64,000 bases of DNA from Nannobrachium achirus (taxonomy: Eukaryota; Chordata; Actinopteri; Myctophiformes; Myctophidae), in contig OY997649.1 of the NCBI GenBank assembly GCA_963921795.1, positions 58,219,778-58,283,777 of the forward strand, in the 5' to 3' direction. The translations under genes and the position numbers were made by a program. Below, piece after piece: positions 1 through 10,668 of this stretch (positions are counted from its first letter, which is position 1; every line of letters starts with the position of its first letter). The notes under the pieces were generated by a model. It was not told the DNA's origin and ran no database searches. It saw only the letters and a program-made list of their open reading frames with translations.

Positions 1-870
1 ATCTGCACCAATTTAAGAGCATGTATATGTAATCCCACGGGGGGTCACAACCAGCTGCCTCCACACCAACGCAGCGTTGCCACGGAGATGGAGATTGATG
101 TTGTTGTCGCATGGAAACCTTGTATGTCCAAAGCCGTCACTTTTTAGGAGCTAAACATAAATCTATTTTAATTTGCAATAATCTACAATCCGTATTGTAT
201 CGAATCGTTTTGAAATGCAAATAATCGATTGTATGCAAACTAAGTATTTTTGCCTTGTATTTAGCTATTTTAATTTAATCTATTAACATTAACCAAAATC
301 ATGAAGGCTAATTGACGTTTGGGATACACAAATACATTTGTGTGTCCAAAAATGTATTGCATTTTGGCTTTGTAGGGCAGGCAGCATACAGATTGGACAA
401 AATGACATTTTATTCATTAAAATAATGAATATGTTACATACAGTAGTGCTGCTTTAACTCACCAACAAATAAATAAATAAAAAGCTAAAACATGGAGATA
501 CGAGTTATCCGTCCGACGACAGTGATGTGTTAACAGATACTAACTAAAGTGTCCTCTTGACTGGCTCCTTTGACAACCTGCGTGGCCAATCACAGCCGTG
601 CACACACACAGCGGGGAACATGAAGGCCCCGGTCCTTTTGTTTGGCCCCCGGTGCTCTTTTCTCGTAAGTGTGCTTCGAGGGGCGGCAATCAAGCGCAAT
701 AACGGCACGCCGTATATCAACGTGGCTTCTCGTTAGCGCTGTGGAGGCTGCGTTGCACTCCTGTGTGAGGATTTAAAACCCATCTATACTCACCGAGTAA
801 AGTTAGGTGCCTCACGCAAACCCATATGGAATTACAGCTCTTTCAACGCGCCACCCTGCTGTTTTTGGTT
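1..870. other. No recognisable gene or repeat
   Basis: This is moderately AT-rich sequence with short open frames only. I see no splice-consistent coding run, no RNA gene and no clear transposon ends. A CCAAT motif lies near 588, but nothing else supports a promoter. Confidence 0.4.
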
Positions 871-879
871 TAAGGAATT

Positions 880-1135
880 AAGAACTGGAATTATTATTGA
901 TAAATAGCAGATACACAAGCTCACCGCAGGAAGAGCTTGAAGATCTGCTTTTTGATTGTGATTTCTGCTTTGAATATATCTTTAAAGCGAACATTTGTAA
1001 CTCAAATATTTGCTTCTGGGCGGTCCCTGGAACAACATATTTTGAGACGGGTTTCCTTGGCCAATTATCTATAATTCTGGGGGTCCTTGACATGAAAAAC
1101 TTTGAGCACCTCTGACATAGCAACATGCGTTTTTC
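880..1135 (-). mobile_element. Partial hAT-a MITE (reverse copy)
   Basis: The body matches the hAT-a family seen complete at 18103-18661 and 50403-50926: a palindrome, then GCGAACATTTGTAACTCAAA, 'ttgcttctggg..gtccctggaac', and 'catgaaaaactttgagcacctctgacatag'-like sequence. Both terminal regions are missing, so this is a truncated internal fragment. The short open frames on both strands here are shadows of the repeat. Confidence 0.7.
902..953. repeat. HP palindrome, degenerate
   Basis: The left arm AAATAGCAGATACACAAGCTC and right arm GAGCTTGAAGATCTGCTTTTT are inverted copies with a short centre. The palindrome sits inside the hAT-a fragment. Confidence 0.7.
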
Positions 1136-1140
1136 AAAAA

Positions 1141-1970
1141 AACGTAGATGGATTTAGAATACATTTATAGAATCGGGTCAAAGGACTAATACTCTCTTTA
1201 CACCACTGGTGTAGGTAAACTTAGATTTACTGTAGAGGTGATACTGTTATAAGGACTAATTAGGCTGGGGGGCCCTGAGCCTGCTGAATGGCCCTTGGGA
1301 GCCTCCACTTGAACGCTAGCATCCCTATTCTGCTGGGGAAATTATAGGGGGAACATAAGCTCACAACCTGACCTATACGGTTGAACACCCTGCCGACCCT
1401 GGTCAGCTAAGTATTCATTTACAAATGACATGTTCAGACTGGCAGCCCAAATCAGATGTTTGGCTTATCCAGAATGCAGTCAGATTGGTATTTTGCAGTC
1501 TGAACATCCATCTATCTGTCAGTCAGTCAGTCAGTCAGTCAGTCAGTCAGTCAGTCAGTCTAGCTAGCTATACAGATCCATCTAGAATATTTTGTAAAAG
1601 TAAAATGGCTTCTATAATATAATTCAAAATGTGAAACTTTCATGTATTCTATAGATGCATTGCACATGCCGTGAAATATTCTAAACCTTTTTTGTTAAAA
1701 ACTTTACATTTTTTCTATTTGAAGATATTACAATATTACACGAGACCACTCAAAACAAGGATTTATAATAGAGACATGTCAATCGTCAAAGTCAGAGTTA
1801 CTTGAAGTCCAGTTACGTAAACTTCCAGTGGGAAGTTTACACAGTCAGTTATGATTTGGGGTGCTATGGCATCTGCATGCTTTTTTTTGTAGATGAATCG
1901 GTATATCTATCAAACACCTGACTGTATCGCCTGTGATGGTTCTGAAGTGTGCAGTTCCACAGAATGAGCT
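1141..1970. repeat. Unassigned AT-rich DNA with (AGTC)n microsatellite at 1518-1560
   Basis: About ten uninterrupted AGTC units are present at 1518-1560. The rest has no gene-like signal. Confidence 0.6.
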
Positions 1971-2562
1971 TTGACTAAGATAGAAACACTAAATGATCGT
2001 CCTCTCCTCAGTATGTTAAAGGGGTACTGTCACTTTAAAAAGTGATCTTAAAACATGAGTTAATATTTTTATGATGCCATTGTGGGAATGTGCAATTATA
2101 AGCCAATCAAATTAATTGACTGTACTTCGACTACTTACTGTACTGGTCAGCTGTTGTTGGGGGGCGAGGGGCAGATTACACTGTGACATGAGTTAGACCG
2201 TTTTCAGAGATACCACGTGACCTACTATTTCATACTATTATAATTTCGGGGCGTGTCAGCGGGCCTTTAAGATAGAAACACAAAATGATCGTCCTCTCCT
2301 CAGTATGTTAAGATAGAAACACTAAATGAAAGTACTCAGTATGTCTGTAACACTAAATGATCGTCTCCTCAGTATGTCTGTCCAGATAGTAACACTAAAT
2401 GATCGTCTCCTCAGTATGTCTGTCCAGATAGTAACACTAAATGATAGTCCTCTCCTCAGTATGTCTGTCCAGATAGAAACACTAAATGATCGTCCTCTCC
2501 TCAGTATGTTAAGATAGAAACACTAAATGATAGTCCTCTCCTCAGTATGTCTGTCCAGCTGA
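1971..2562. repeat. Minisatellite, ~38-43 bp unit, split by a MITE
   Basis: The unit core is ACACTAAATGATCGTCC followed by TCTCCTCAGTATGT and an optional CTGTCCAGATAG. One unit lies at 1977-2015 and six or seven more at 2271-2560. Unit length varies because TCCTC and CTGTCCAG blocks are gained or lost. The array is interrupted at 2020-2266 by a TTAA-flanked insertion. The 63-aa frame in the array is an artefact of the repeat. Confidence 0.85.
2020..2266. mobile_element. TTAA-flanked MITE (piggyBac-like target)
   Basis: The insertion is flanked by TTAA at 2016-2019 and 2267-2270. The uninterrupted minisatellite unit reads GTATGTTAAGATAG, giving the empty site. The ends AGGGGTACTGTCAC and GTGTCAGCGGGCCT form imperfect inverted repeats. 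TTAA duplication is typical of piggyBac-group elements; the class assignment is inference from the target site. No transposase is present. A relative lies at about 47960-48236. Confidence 0.7.
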
Positions 2563-2719
2563 GAGGTTGCTAGGTAACAGCGTTAATCATGATGCCGTGA
2601 ATCGGTAAGCATTCAGCGTCACATTATGTAATCTGGATTGTTGGTTCACTCTGTTCCTCCATTCTCCCGGTCTTAAATTAACAGTGAGAAGAAATGGTCC
2701 ACGTTCAGTCAATCAGAAA

Positions 2720-3197
2720 CAGTGGTGTAAAGTAACTAAGTAGATTTACTTAAGTACTGTACTTAAGTACAATTTTGAGGCATTTGTACTTGAGTATTTC
2801 CAATTTCCAATTCTTTCACTTCTACTCCACTACATCTGGGATCCAAATATTGTACTTTTACTCCACTAAAATTATTTGGAAACTTTAGTTACTTTGCAGA
2901 TATACCTGTACATTATAATATCACAAAACATATAACGACTTTAACCCTATTTTATACCTACCGTAGGCTATTTGAAAATAGCTGATCTACAAGCTCACAA
3001 CGCGTTGCACCGTGACGCGTTGTGAGCTTGTATATATACATTATAATATCACAAAATATATAACGACATTTTGATGCCAACACTTTCATACTTTTACTCT
3101 AGTACATTTTGAATTCCGGACTTTTTACTTGTATTTCTATACTGCAGTATTGATACTTTTACTTGAGTTAAAAATGTGAGTACTTTTTCCACCACTG
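2720..3197. mobile_element. hAT-b MITE (CAGTGGTG ends)
   Basis: It starts CAGTGGTGTAAAGTAACTAA and ends TTTTTCCACCACTG. The flanks ATCAGAAA (2712-2719) and ATCGGAAG (3198-3205) agree at 6 of 8 positions, consistent with an aged 8-bp hAT duplication. The internal 'tactttactccact' style repeats are diagnostic of the family here. It contains an HP palindrome at 2971-3037. It is non-autonomous, with no coding capacity. Other copies lie at 5256, 23296, 33002, 40050 and 47140. Confidence 0.75.
2971..3037. repeat. HP palindrome
   Basis: Left arm GATCTACAAGCTCACAACGC; right arm GCGTTGTGAGCTTGTATATA. The centre is GTTGCACCGTGAC. It is nested in the hAT-b MITE. Confidence 0.85.
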
Positions 3198-3344
3198 ATC
3201 GGAAGAAAGCACCCATTTATCAGCTCACATTTAATAGTGTTTCGGTTCCAATTCTGTCTGCTCATTCTTTGTGTCATCACTTCAGTGTTTATCTTGTGTA
3301 TCCTGAGTGAGATCTCTCTCCTTATTGAATACAAATTAATTGAA

Positions 3345-3425
3345 TGGATTATGTTTATTAAAGGGCATGGAGAGATAGGCAGACCCCTTGTTACGCAGCA
3401 AACACTGATAGCAATGATTGACTGC
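3345..3425. repeat. Dispersed repeat D, copy 1
   Basis: The segment 'tttattaaagggcatggagagataggcagacccc' then 'gttacgcagcaaacactgatagcaatga' recurs in diverged form at about 32312-32372 and 45975-46052. The element family is not identified. Confidence 0.55.
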
Positions 3426-3603
3426 TGCCGGCTGCGCTCCAGATCCGTTCCAGATGCGGGCGCTTTGCGTTTTAAAAAAAAACACACCCGTGTGAACTGA
3501 GCGGTGGTTTACTGTACTCTACTGTACCTAACTGTACTGTACTGTACATATTCTGTGTTCTATATCTATGAATTCTATGTGTTCTAGATCTATGAATTCT
3601 GTC

Positions 3604-3686
3604 GCCCCCCCCCCCCCCCCAGGCTAGTCTCAACAGCACCCTCTTACCACCCCCCCCTACACCCCCACCCCCCTCCCCCCTTCCCC

Positions 3687-3723
<37 letters not shown>

Positions 3724-3862
3724 CTGGCCTGGCCTGGCCTGAAAACAGCGCCCCTCCCTTAACATGGGCGGTCATAAAAGGTACTACATACAGGCTACAG
3801 ACAGACAGACAGACAGACAGACACGGACGGACGGAGACAGACAGACAGACAGACCCACACAC
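3604..3862. repeat. Simple-sequence block: poly-C, C-rich, (TG)n, (GGCCT)n, (GACA)n
   Basis: The order is a C17 run, C-rich polypyrimidine, (TG) about 3690-3722, three GGCCT units, and (CAGA)n with (CGGA) interruptions to 3856. Open frames on both strands are low-complexity artefacts. Confidence 0.9.
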
Positions 3863-4076
3863 ACGGCCACGTATAGGAGCGTTGTGACCACCGCTCAAAA
3901 AAAGGCCCCCAGACCGTAGCTCTTTATTGTCCTGATTACCTCCGCGTGGGAGAAATTTGTATCCGTAATGTTTGGCTAGAAACAATCTGTGTTTACATCA
4001 ACACAGGGCGAGCAGTAACGGACTAATACTGTAGCGCTGGCCTTCTCAGGTCATGTTAGAAGGTCGCGTACAGTTC

Positions 4077-4265
4077 TGAAAATGGGATGGTGTAGGAAGG
4101 GTTCCACTCCAACATGTCTCCTTTCCGACATGTCTCCATTCCGACACTAACCCTATCTCTAACCCTAACCCTAAACTTAACCCCTATGGGAGTGTCGCCA
4201 CTCCGACAATAAGAAGTCAATTTCGGAGTGGCGACATGTCGGAATGGAGAGAGCCTCCCGTGTAG
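4077..4265. repeat. Inverted-repeat element with GTCGCCACTCCGA hairpin
   Basis: GTGTCGCCACTCCGA at about 4193-4206 is answered by TCGGAGTGGCGACA at about 4223-4237. Outer motifs 'tccattccgacac' and 'gtcggaatgga' are also inverted. It includes a short CCCTAA-like run (4147-4172). Probably a small non-autonomous element of unknown class. Confidence 0.5.
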
Positions 4266-4369
4266 GAAAGTCCTCATTGACCCTACTTTCTTTGATCTTT
4301 ATTGTCCCAAGGTCATGACATCTTTACTAGGTCATACTGGCCTTGATCAAAGTTGAATGTTGATTGCCT

Positions 4370-4920
4370 TTGTTCGATGTTACTTCTGATGTTTCCTATG
4401 CTGTTTGATGCTGTTAAATACCACAGGTGCTCCTGATTTGATTAGCCAGGCTATATATACCTGCTGTAGGAGGGTTTATTTCTTTCTTGTCTGACCTAGC
4501 TGAGAGTCAGTCACACTTTCCGCTCTCCTGTTTTTGCTGTGATCTGCAAGCCACCTTTTTTGTGTACTGTCTGTGCGTACATGCAGAAAGGTACGTTGGT
4601 TGTGTTTATGTTTTATGTACTGTATTATGCATTGTACTGTGTAAATGTATCTGCATCCTTTTAGGTTATGGTTATCTACCAGATAATATTTGTTTGTATG
4701 TTCATGTATATTTAGCATCCTTATTGTTAGCCTATAGAATATTGACATTGTACATTGATATACAGTATTTGATGTTGCAGTTCTTATTATTGTTAGACTT
4801 TATTATTTTACACATTAGTGAAATGTTTGTTTGTTGTTTGATATTCACAGACCACAGCTGTAATAAAACCTTCGCCTGCAACCAACGTCTGGTTATTTCC
4901 GTTTCCTCTGACCGGGACAC
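4370..4920 (+). mobile_element. Possible solo LTR fragment
   Basis: A TATA-like CTATATATAC at 4451-4460 is followed about 400 nt later by AATAAAA near 4862. This TATA-to-polyA layout resembles an LTR or a small retroelement transcription unit. I cannot fix TG..CA ends or a 5-bp duplication. The 147-residue frame across it lacks any recognisable domain and is probably chance. Confidence 0.3.
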
Positions 4921-4994
4921 ACTTCCATAGCTGTACCTGCTCTAAACCACATTCCCGGAGACCCGGTCTCCTTTACAGATGGTGTTTTGAAATA

Positions 4995-5059
4995 GTGAAA
5001 GTAGCTGATCTACAAGCTCACGCGATATGATGTGTTGTGAGCTTGCACTCTTTTTTCAC
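4995..5059. repeat. HP palindrome with extended GTGAAA/TTCAC arms
   Basis: The left arm GTGAAAGTAGCTGATCTACA continues into AGCTCAC. The right arm is TGTGAGCTTGCACTC followed by TTTTTTCAC. The outer GTGAAA/TTTCAC match suggests the palindrome extends beyond the shared core. Confidence 0.75.
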
Positions 5060-5495
5060 GTGTTTTGAAAATGAAAAATGTCCCCCCATTTCAATACAGA
5101 AAGCATTTATATTAAAAATAACATGCTTTGTAATTTGTGCTTTTGAACTCTAAAATGTTGCACTTTTGATCGACTTTGGTCAAAGCACAGCTGCAACTCA
5201 GGTCCATTATGACCACCAATAGAGGGTGTACACTGTACAGTAAGTGGTTAAAGTACAGTGGTGTAAAGTAACTAAGTACATTTACTGAAGTACTGTATTT
5301 GAGTTTTGTTTTTACTTTACTGGAGTATTTACAATTTTCAGTACTTTTACTTCTACTCCACTTCATCTCAGAGGCAAATATTGTACTTTTACTCCACTAC
5401 TATTTTAAACTTTTAGTTGGCCTAGTTACATTGCAGATTTAGATTATACAAAACATAGATTATAAACACTTCAGACCTATATTTGGCCATTGAAA

Positions 5496-5558
5496 ATAGC
5501 AGATCTACAAGCTCACAATGTGTCGCGATGCAATGCATTGTGAGCTAGTAGATCTGCT
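5496..5558. repeat. HP palindrome, CAATG core
   Basis: AGCAGATCTACAAGCTCACA and TGTGAGCTAGTAGATCTGCT are the arms. The centre contains ATGTGTCGCGATGCAATGCAT. It lies within the hAT-b MITE at 5256. Confidence 0.85.
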
Positions 5559-5753
5559 CATTTGCTATACTGATCTAAATATTTTATAAATTTGAAATTT
5601 TGAAATTTCATGGCAGTATGATACTGTATATTCTGCACAATGGCTACTTTCTACTTTTGGTACTTTTTGCTAGCAATACTTTTGTTCTTTTACTCAAGTA
5701 AAAGTTGAATACAGGACTTTTTACTTGTAACAGAGTATTTCTACATTGCATAG

Positions 5754-6092
5754 TTGCGACCGTCAGGTTGCAGTTACTATCAAAACCTCGACCAGCTGTC
5801 CGTCAGTCAGTCTGTCTGTCTGTCACACGTCACACTTTTGCCCTGCTCATATCTCCGCAACCGTTGCCCCGATCCATGCCAAAATTTGCACACACACTCC
5901 TTGCCTGCCAAACCACAAATTGGTACACAGTATGTCTACACACTTCTCATCAACATGGATCTGTCCCATATAGCGCCACCATCAGGCTAATTTTTTTCAA
6001 ACACATTTTTGGACACTGCTCCTACACATTTTGCCCTAGAATCACGCTGCAACCTGGCGGTCACTTATCTCCCGATTAGGGAGTCTTACTGG
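5754..6092 (+). mobile_element. Candidate Helitron-like element, 3' end at 6092
   Basis: The right end has hairpin CTCCC-gatta-GGGAG then TCTTACTGG, with host T immediately after, as expected of the Helitron 3' hairpin plus CTRR terminus. The interior holds (GTCA/GTCT)n and 'acacattttggacactgctcctaca'. The 5' end is not resolved. Other members end with different but paired stems (CGCC/GGCG, CACC/GGTG) and the same tail. The open frames here carry no domain. Confidence 0.45.
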
Positions 6093-6120
6093 TATTAGAA
6101 AGAATGTGAGTACTTTTGGC

Positions 6121-7009
6121 ATTGTGGATGGCACGGACAAGCTCCCACTTGGCACCCCTGCCACCCTCACCATTTAACCCTTCATTACCCTCATTTGAAC
6201 CATTTACCTCGTCATTTAGGTCAAGAGCAGATGTGTAAGAATATGTTTTCCCTTTTCCATTTCCCCCCCAAGCAGCATGAAGCGCTGATCATGGGTTGAA
6301 TTGGGGGAGGGGGTCCGTCATTTTTATGTTCGCTGGGGATAGGATACCGATGCTTCTGGTCATGCATTTCCCAAAAGGAAATGATTAATCCTGGCATGCA
6401 TGCAACATAATCCAAAGTTTTATATGTGTGTTTGTTTGTATTATAATTTGTCTTCTTTTCTATGCAGAAATTGTCGCTATTTGTCATACGAAGACACTCC
6501 AGTGCAAATAGCGTCCCCAAACCCCTGTCTACGCACGCTGCAGCGGTATGTATGCATTGCTGCACTTTGGTAACCCCTGTTTGATCCTGATGTTGTTTCC
6601 CAATGGCACGGTGCACTGTGCAGTCGTTCAGCGTGCACATCTGCTAGCGCTAGCATGTCTCGAAGCGTGCCAGCCTGCCTGCCACAACTATCCAAAGAGG
6701 CCTTTTTTTTTTACACACACAGCACTACCGGCCGGGGGGGACAATCAAGATAGGAAGATGGGGGGAGGGTGGGTTGGGCCTCGCCTCATTAGCAACCACG
6801 GCAGGAAACGTACACAAACAAAAGGTCCATTTCCTCCTAAGCCACTTTTCATTCGTTCAATATTGTTCAAACCCCTCAGACACACTTAAAGTAACTTTCC
6901 TCTTCTACCCCGGATTCTAACCCCGTTTCCTGCGCAAGTGCTGGAAATGTGACCATTGAGCTCACCTCACCGCTTTTCACTTTTCAAGCATGGGGTTGGC
7001 ACACATGCA
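6121..7009. repeat. Unassigned DNA; short repeat shared with 8470-8600
   Basis: The segment around 6735-6830 (G-rich run, CTCGCCTCATTAGC, then AGGAAACGTACACAAACAAA) recurs at 8490-8590. No gene signal was seen elsewhere in the interval. Confidence 0.45.
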
Positions 7010-7316
7010 GTAGATGACAGAGTACAACATCTTGCAATGGGCCTGGTATACAAGATACATTACACCACTATGATACCTATATGTGACAAAATACTTCCAA
7101 AACGTCAAGGATATCCACAATTACAACACCAGGGGCAGCTCCACAGATCATGTTCAACCCCAGATTCGGCTCAAACAAAGGGTCAAATTTGTTCTCCTGC
7201 TATACCACAAACATGTGGAATGCCCTACCGAAGGCCTTAAAGGAGTGTAAATCCCTAACTTCCTTTAAAACCGCTCTGAAAAGCCACTTACAGGCGGCTG
7301 CTACTCAAAACTGGTA
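7010..7316 (+). pseudogene. LINE reverse-transcriptase C-terminal fragment, decayed
   Basis: Translation gives VDDRVQHLAMGLVYKIHYT, closely matching VADRVQHLAMGLVYKIHYT of the minus-strand element at 36723-37394. The reading frame then shifts near 7100. Later sequence still encodes the 'NTRGSS', 'TTNMWNALPKAL' and 'FKTALKSHLQAAAT' equivalents in other frames, up to a stop near 7313. It is a 5'-truncated, frameshifted copy of the same non-LTR family (the region after the polymerase domain). Confidence 0.75.
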
Positions 7317-7329
7317 ACAGTAAACTTAG

Positions 7330-7540
7330 GCTAACCTTACCCTCCCCCTTGGGGACTGCCCCATGGTTCGAACTCCCGTTGGTCCGAATACCATCGGCAG
7401 GTTAGCTACTCACCAGCGTTAGTTTTACTGAGGTTACGGTTAGGGTTAAGGTTAGGTTTAGGCATAGTTTTACTGGGGTTACGGTTAGGTTTAGGTGGTA
7501 CGGACCAAAGAGAGTTCGAACGTGGACATGTTACTGATGG
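7330..7540. repeat. GGTTCGAAC/GGTTAGGTTTAGG inverted repeat
   Basis: GGTTCGAACTCCCGTTGGTCCGAA near 7365 and a diverged inverse near 7502-7520 flank a GGTTACGGTTAGG run. It looks like a small dispersed element. The TTAGG-like tract is not a telomere array. Confidence 0.4.
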
Positions 7541-8480
7541 AAATAGAAATCATATTCCATATGGATAAACAGTTTTCCCCAACCATAATAAAGTACTCCA
7601 CACAAGAAATGAGTCCACACCAGTGGTATTTCCGTTTTTTGATAAGTTGTATTGAAAATATAGTCAGAGTTTAAATTGTACTGTACAAGTACAGTAGAGC
7701 ATTTTCACCCATAGCTTCTCTCAGTACAAAGCATAATGATTTCACAGATATATGGAGTTACAGAATACATTAGTCACATTCTGATTGGACAATTAAGCAT
7801 AACAAGATATCAGGAGATGGTGTTGTGACTGAGTCTAAATTGTACTCAGAAGCAAGGACGTAGAATGTTTTCTTTTGCTTTATCAAAGTGTCCTGGGCAT
7901 TGTGACCTGCAGCGGACAGATCTCCTTGCGAGGATTACTGTAGCTATTTGTCCCTGGTACAGTATGGCATTGACGTTTAACACTGAAAATGATATCTATA
8001 GCGTGTTAAACATTTTAATCTTAACAGTTACCCTCTCCCTGACCTTTCCATTGTAAATACCTTTTATTTTTGCTGGTTGTGCTCGGGTGTTGCGCTCTGA
8101 GAATAGCAGATAGGCTTACGTGTAGCAACACAATGCATTGTGAGCTTGTAGATTGGCAATTTTCAGCATGCAAAGTGTAAAATCTTCCATTGCGACGCCA
8201 CCAAGCCTGCATGCCGAAATACATTTTAGTCGACACAATCAACTGTAGACTTAGTCGACTAACATAACTATGACTAAAATAAAACATGACTAAATGGAAT
8301 TTTATTCAAACGACTATGACAATTTTTTTTAAATAAAAAAAGAAATAAAACATAATAATAATGTCAAATTCAACACTGACTAGATTATATTATACAACGG
8401 TATAAACGCATCAAAAGCATGCAGGAGATCAACTTTTGAGCTTGTAGATCTTCTGCTTTCGATGCTTTCGGATTGGAGAA
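7541..8480. repeat. Unassigned DNA with degenerate HP palindromes
   Basis: No gene was found. A decayed HP palindrome lies at 8102-8160 and a right-arm remnant (GAGCTTGTAGATCTTCTGC) at 8437-8458. The 'cgactaa..gactaaaataaaacatgac' stretch at 8220-8310 resembles other low-grade dispersed repeats. Confidence 0.4.
8102..8160. repeat. HP palindrome, degenerate left arm
   Basis: The left arm AATAGCAGATAGGCTTACG is diverged. The centre CACAATGCATTGTGAGCTTG and right arm TAGATTGGCAATTTT are intact enough to place it in the CAATG-core subgroup. Confidence 0.65.
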
Positions 8481-8489
8481 ACTACTCTG

Positions 8490-8545
8490 CCTTGGGGGGG
8501 ATGGGGGGGTTATGAGGGGGGGGTCCGGGGGGCTCGCCTCATTAG
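8490..8545 (+). other. G-quadruplex-forming G-run cluster
   Basis: Four or more runs of 6-8 G occur within 45 nt. This meets the usual G4 spacing pattern on the plus strand. Confidence 0.6.
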
Positions 8546-9056
8546 CTACCGCGTACAGGAAACGTACACAAACAAAAGGGTCCCATTTCCCATGCTGGCT
8601 GACTCTGCCGAGCCGTCTACCCCAACCCCCCGCCCCGCGACCACCAGACGTACCGCGGTAGGGTCACCGAGCATGGGGGGGGTGCACAGATAACAGATCT
8701 TTTGTACCAGTTCTGTACCTCTGTTTTTGTATCTCAGTGCTGTTTTCTTGTTTTTATGTTGCATTTCATTATTGCATCATTAGCATCATTGCCCGATCGA
8801 GCGTGGCGTATATTTACATGACATTGACGTGTGTTGTTCATATATGCTGTGACTCCCGTCTAAAACAGACACATACAGTAAAGTTAGAGTTATGTAAGTC
8901 TTTGATTTACAGCGTGCATGGCATTGTATAGGGGTGAGGTCGACGGAACGACTGCAGGTGCTAAAAGCTGCAGGGAAAGCACGCCGCTATCGACTTAACG
9001 TGTTTGTTTCCGAGGTTACCGGGGAAATAAAGTCAACTTCCTCTTCCGTGTGTGTG

Positions 9057-9134
<78 letters not shown>
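9057..9134 (+). repeat. (TG)n microsatellite, left part of a split tract
   Basis: About 39 TG units are present. A hAT-like element follows directly, and the TG tract resumes at 9433. Confidence 0.95.
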
Positions 9135-9568
<434 letters not shown>

Positions 9569-10191
9569 AGACCCTAGAGAGAGAGAGAGAGAGAGAGAGT
9601 GTGCATGACAATGGCCGTTTGTCTGTTTGTCTGTTTTGTGTGTTTGTTGGTTGTCTTTACTAGAGGTCTGTGTGCTGTGTGCATGCTGAGAATGCGTGCG
9701 TCCAGCCAGAGGTATGTGATGTGAGACGGACATGGCACAAACAAAGCCCTGTGATACTTCCAAGAATTCAAGGCAGTGCTTCTTAACCTTTCACTTTTTT
9801 ATTGCATTTATTTTAATTACGAGGACCCTCGGTTTGATATGCATTAGACAGTGGCGGCTCCAGAGAATAATCAGCAGGGGGGCCTTACATTTTCCACTTT
9901 ATCTTTCAACACACCCCTATATATATAGCAAGCACATTTTTGCAGCGTTTTGAGCCAAATATGTCCATTACAAGTTCTCTCACTGACAATATTTGAATTT
10001 CCCGTGCTGCATGGACAACAACACAGGAATAGACATCAAAACCAACTCTGTGCAGCACCATTGTAGGCTACCTTTTATTATTGCATTTTCATTATACTAT
10101 TAATTAATTTGAAATGTATATTTATAATAATCACAAAGAACATAATATAATTAACACCTGTAAAACATCTTAAAATAATGGTGGGGTAGGT

Positions 10192-10573
10192 CAGTGTTTC
10201 TCAACCACTGTGCCTGGGGACCTTTGGTGTGCCCCTGAGAAGGGTCAAGTGTGCCCCTTGAAACTGCTTGAAAGCCAGTATTGTATTTTAACATTTTAAA
10301 AATGATTTAGCCGATCTACAAGCACACAACGCCTCGCGGTGCGAGGCGTTGTGTGCTTGTAGATCTGCTATTTTCACTACTGTTGTGTGACAGCCTTGTA
10401 TGATGAAGCAGGGCTTTACTTTGCGAAGAAACATACAAATTTGAAACTTGGAGATAGTACAAGGATTCTTCCCGACAGTGATGATATTTACACCCCCGTA
10501 TTATGTTGGTGTGACCATGGATTCTTGGGACATGAAAAGTGTGCCCATGCAGAAAAAAGGTTGAGAAACACTG
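10192..10573. mobile_element. hAT-like MITE with perfect ends
   Basis: CAGTGTTTCTCAACC and GGTTGAGAAACACTG are perfect 15-bp inverted repeats. GGGTAGGT at 10184-10191 is repeated exactly at 10574-10581, an 8-bp target duplication typical of hAT. It is 382 bp with no transposase. A near-perfect HP palindrome lies in the middle. The frames of about 98-102 aa overlapping it are not genes. Confidence 0.9.
10308..10370. repeat. HP palindrome, near perfect, with covarying arm changes
   Basis: The 30-nt arms match at 29 of 30 positions around a GGT centre. AAGCACACAACGC replaces the usual AAGCTCACAACGC, and the opposite arm reads GCGTTGTGTGCTT, so the change is paired. The core GCCTCGC/GCGAGGC is also paired. 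Confidence 0.95.
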
Positions 10574-10668
10574 GGGTAGGTACTGGCCAATCTGGACTGG
10601 GGGAGGGCACAAAGTCTAATCTGGGTGGGCATTGCCCCCCCCCAATGCCCCCTGTAGAGCCGCCTATG

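Larger units (their letters stand above)
5256..6120. mobile_element. hAT-b MITE interrupted by a candidate Helitron fragment
   Basis: It begins CAGTGGTGTAAAGTAACTAA at 5256 and keeps the family body to about 5753. It resumes as 'tattagaaagaatgtgagtactttt' after 6092. The interval 5754-6092 is a separate insertion. The expected CCACCACTG end is not preserved. Confidence 0.65.
9849..10668. mobile_element. Older hAT-like element with CAGTGGCGGCTC ends
   Basis: The left end is CAGTGGCGGCTC. The right end GAGCCGCCTATG is its imperfect inverse. The flanks are too diverged for a clear duplication. The element is the host for the intact nested MITE at 10192-10573. Confidence 0.5.

Noticed and set aside
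4147..4172. CCCTAA-like run as interstitial telomere repeat
   Set aside because: Only two or three imperfect units inside a small inverted-repeat element. Similar short runs at 7440, 16440 and 46080 are also part of dispersed repeats.
4487..4930. 147-aa open frame as a membrane protein gene
   Set aside because: Hydrophobic and Cys-rich composition comes from T-rich DNA. There is no domain, and it overlaps a likely LTR or retroelement fragment.
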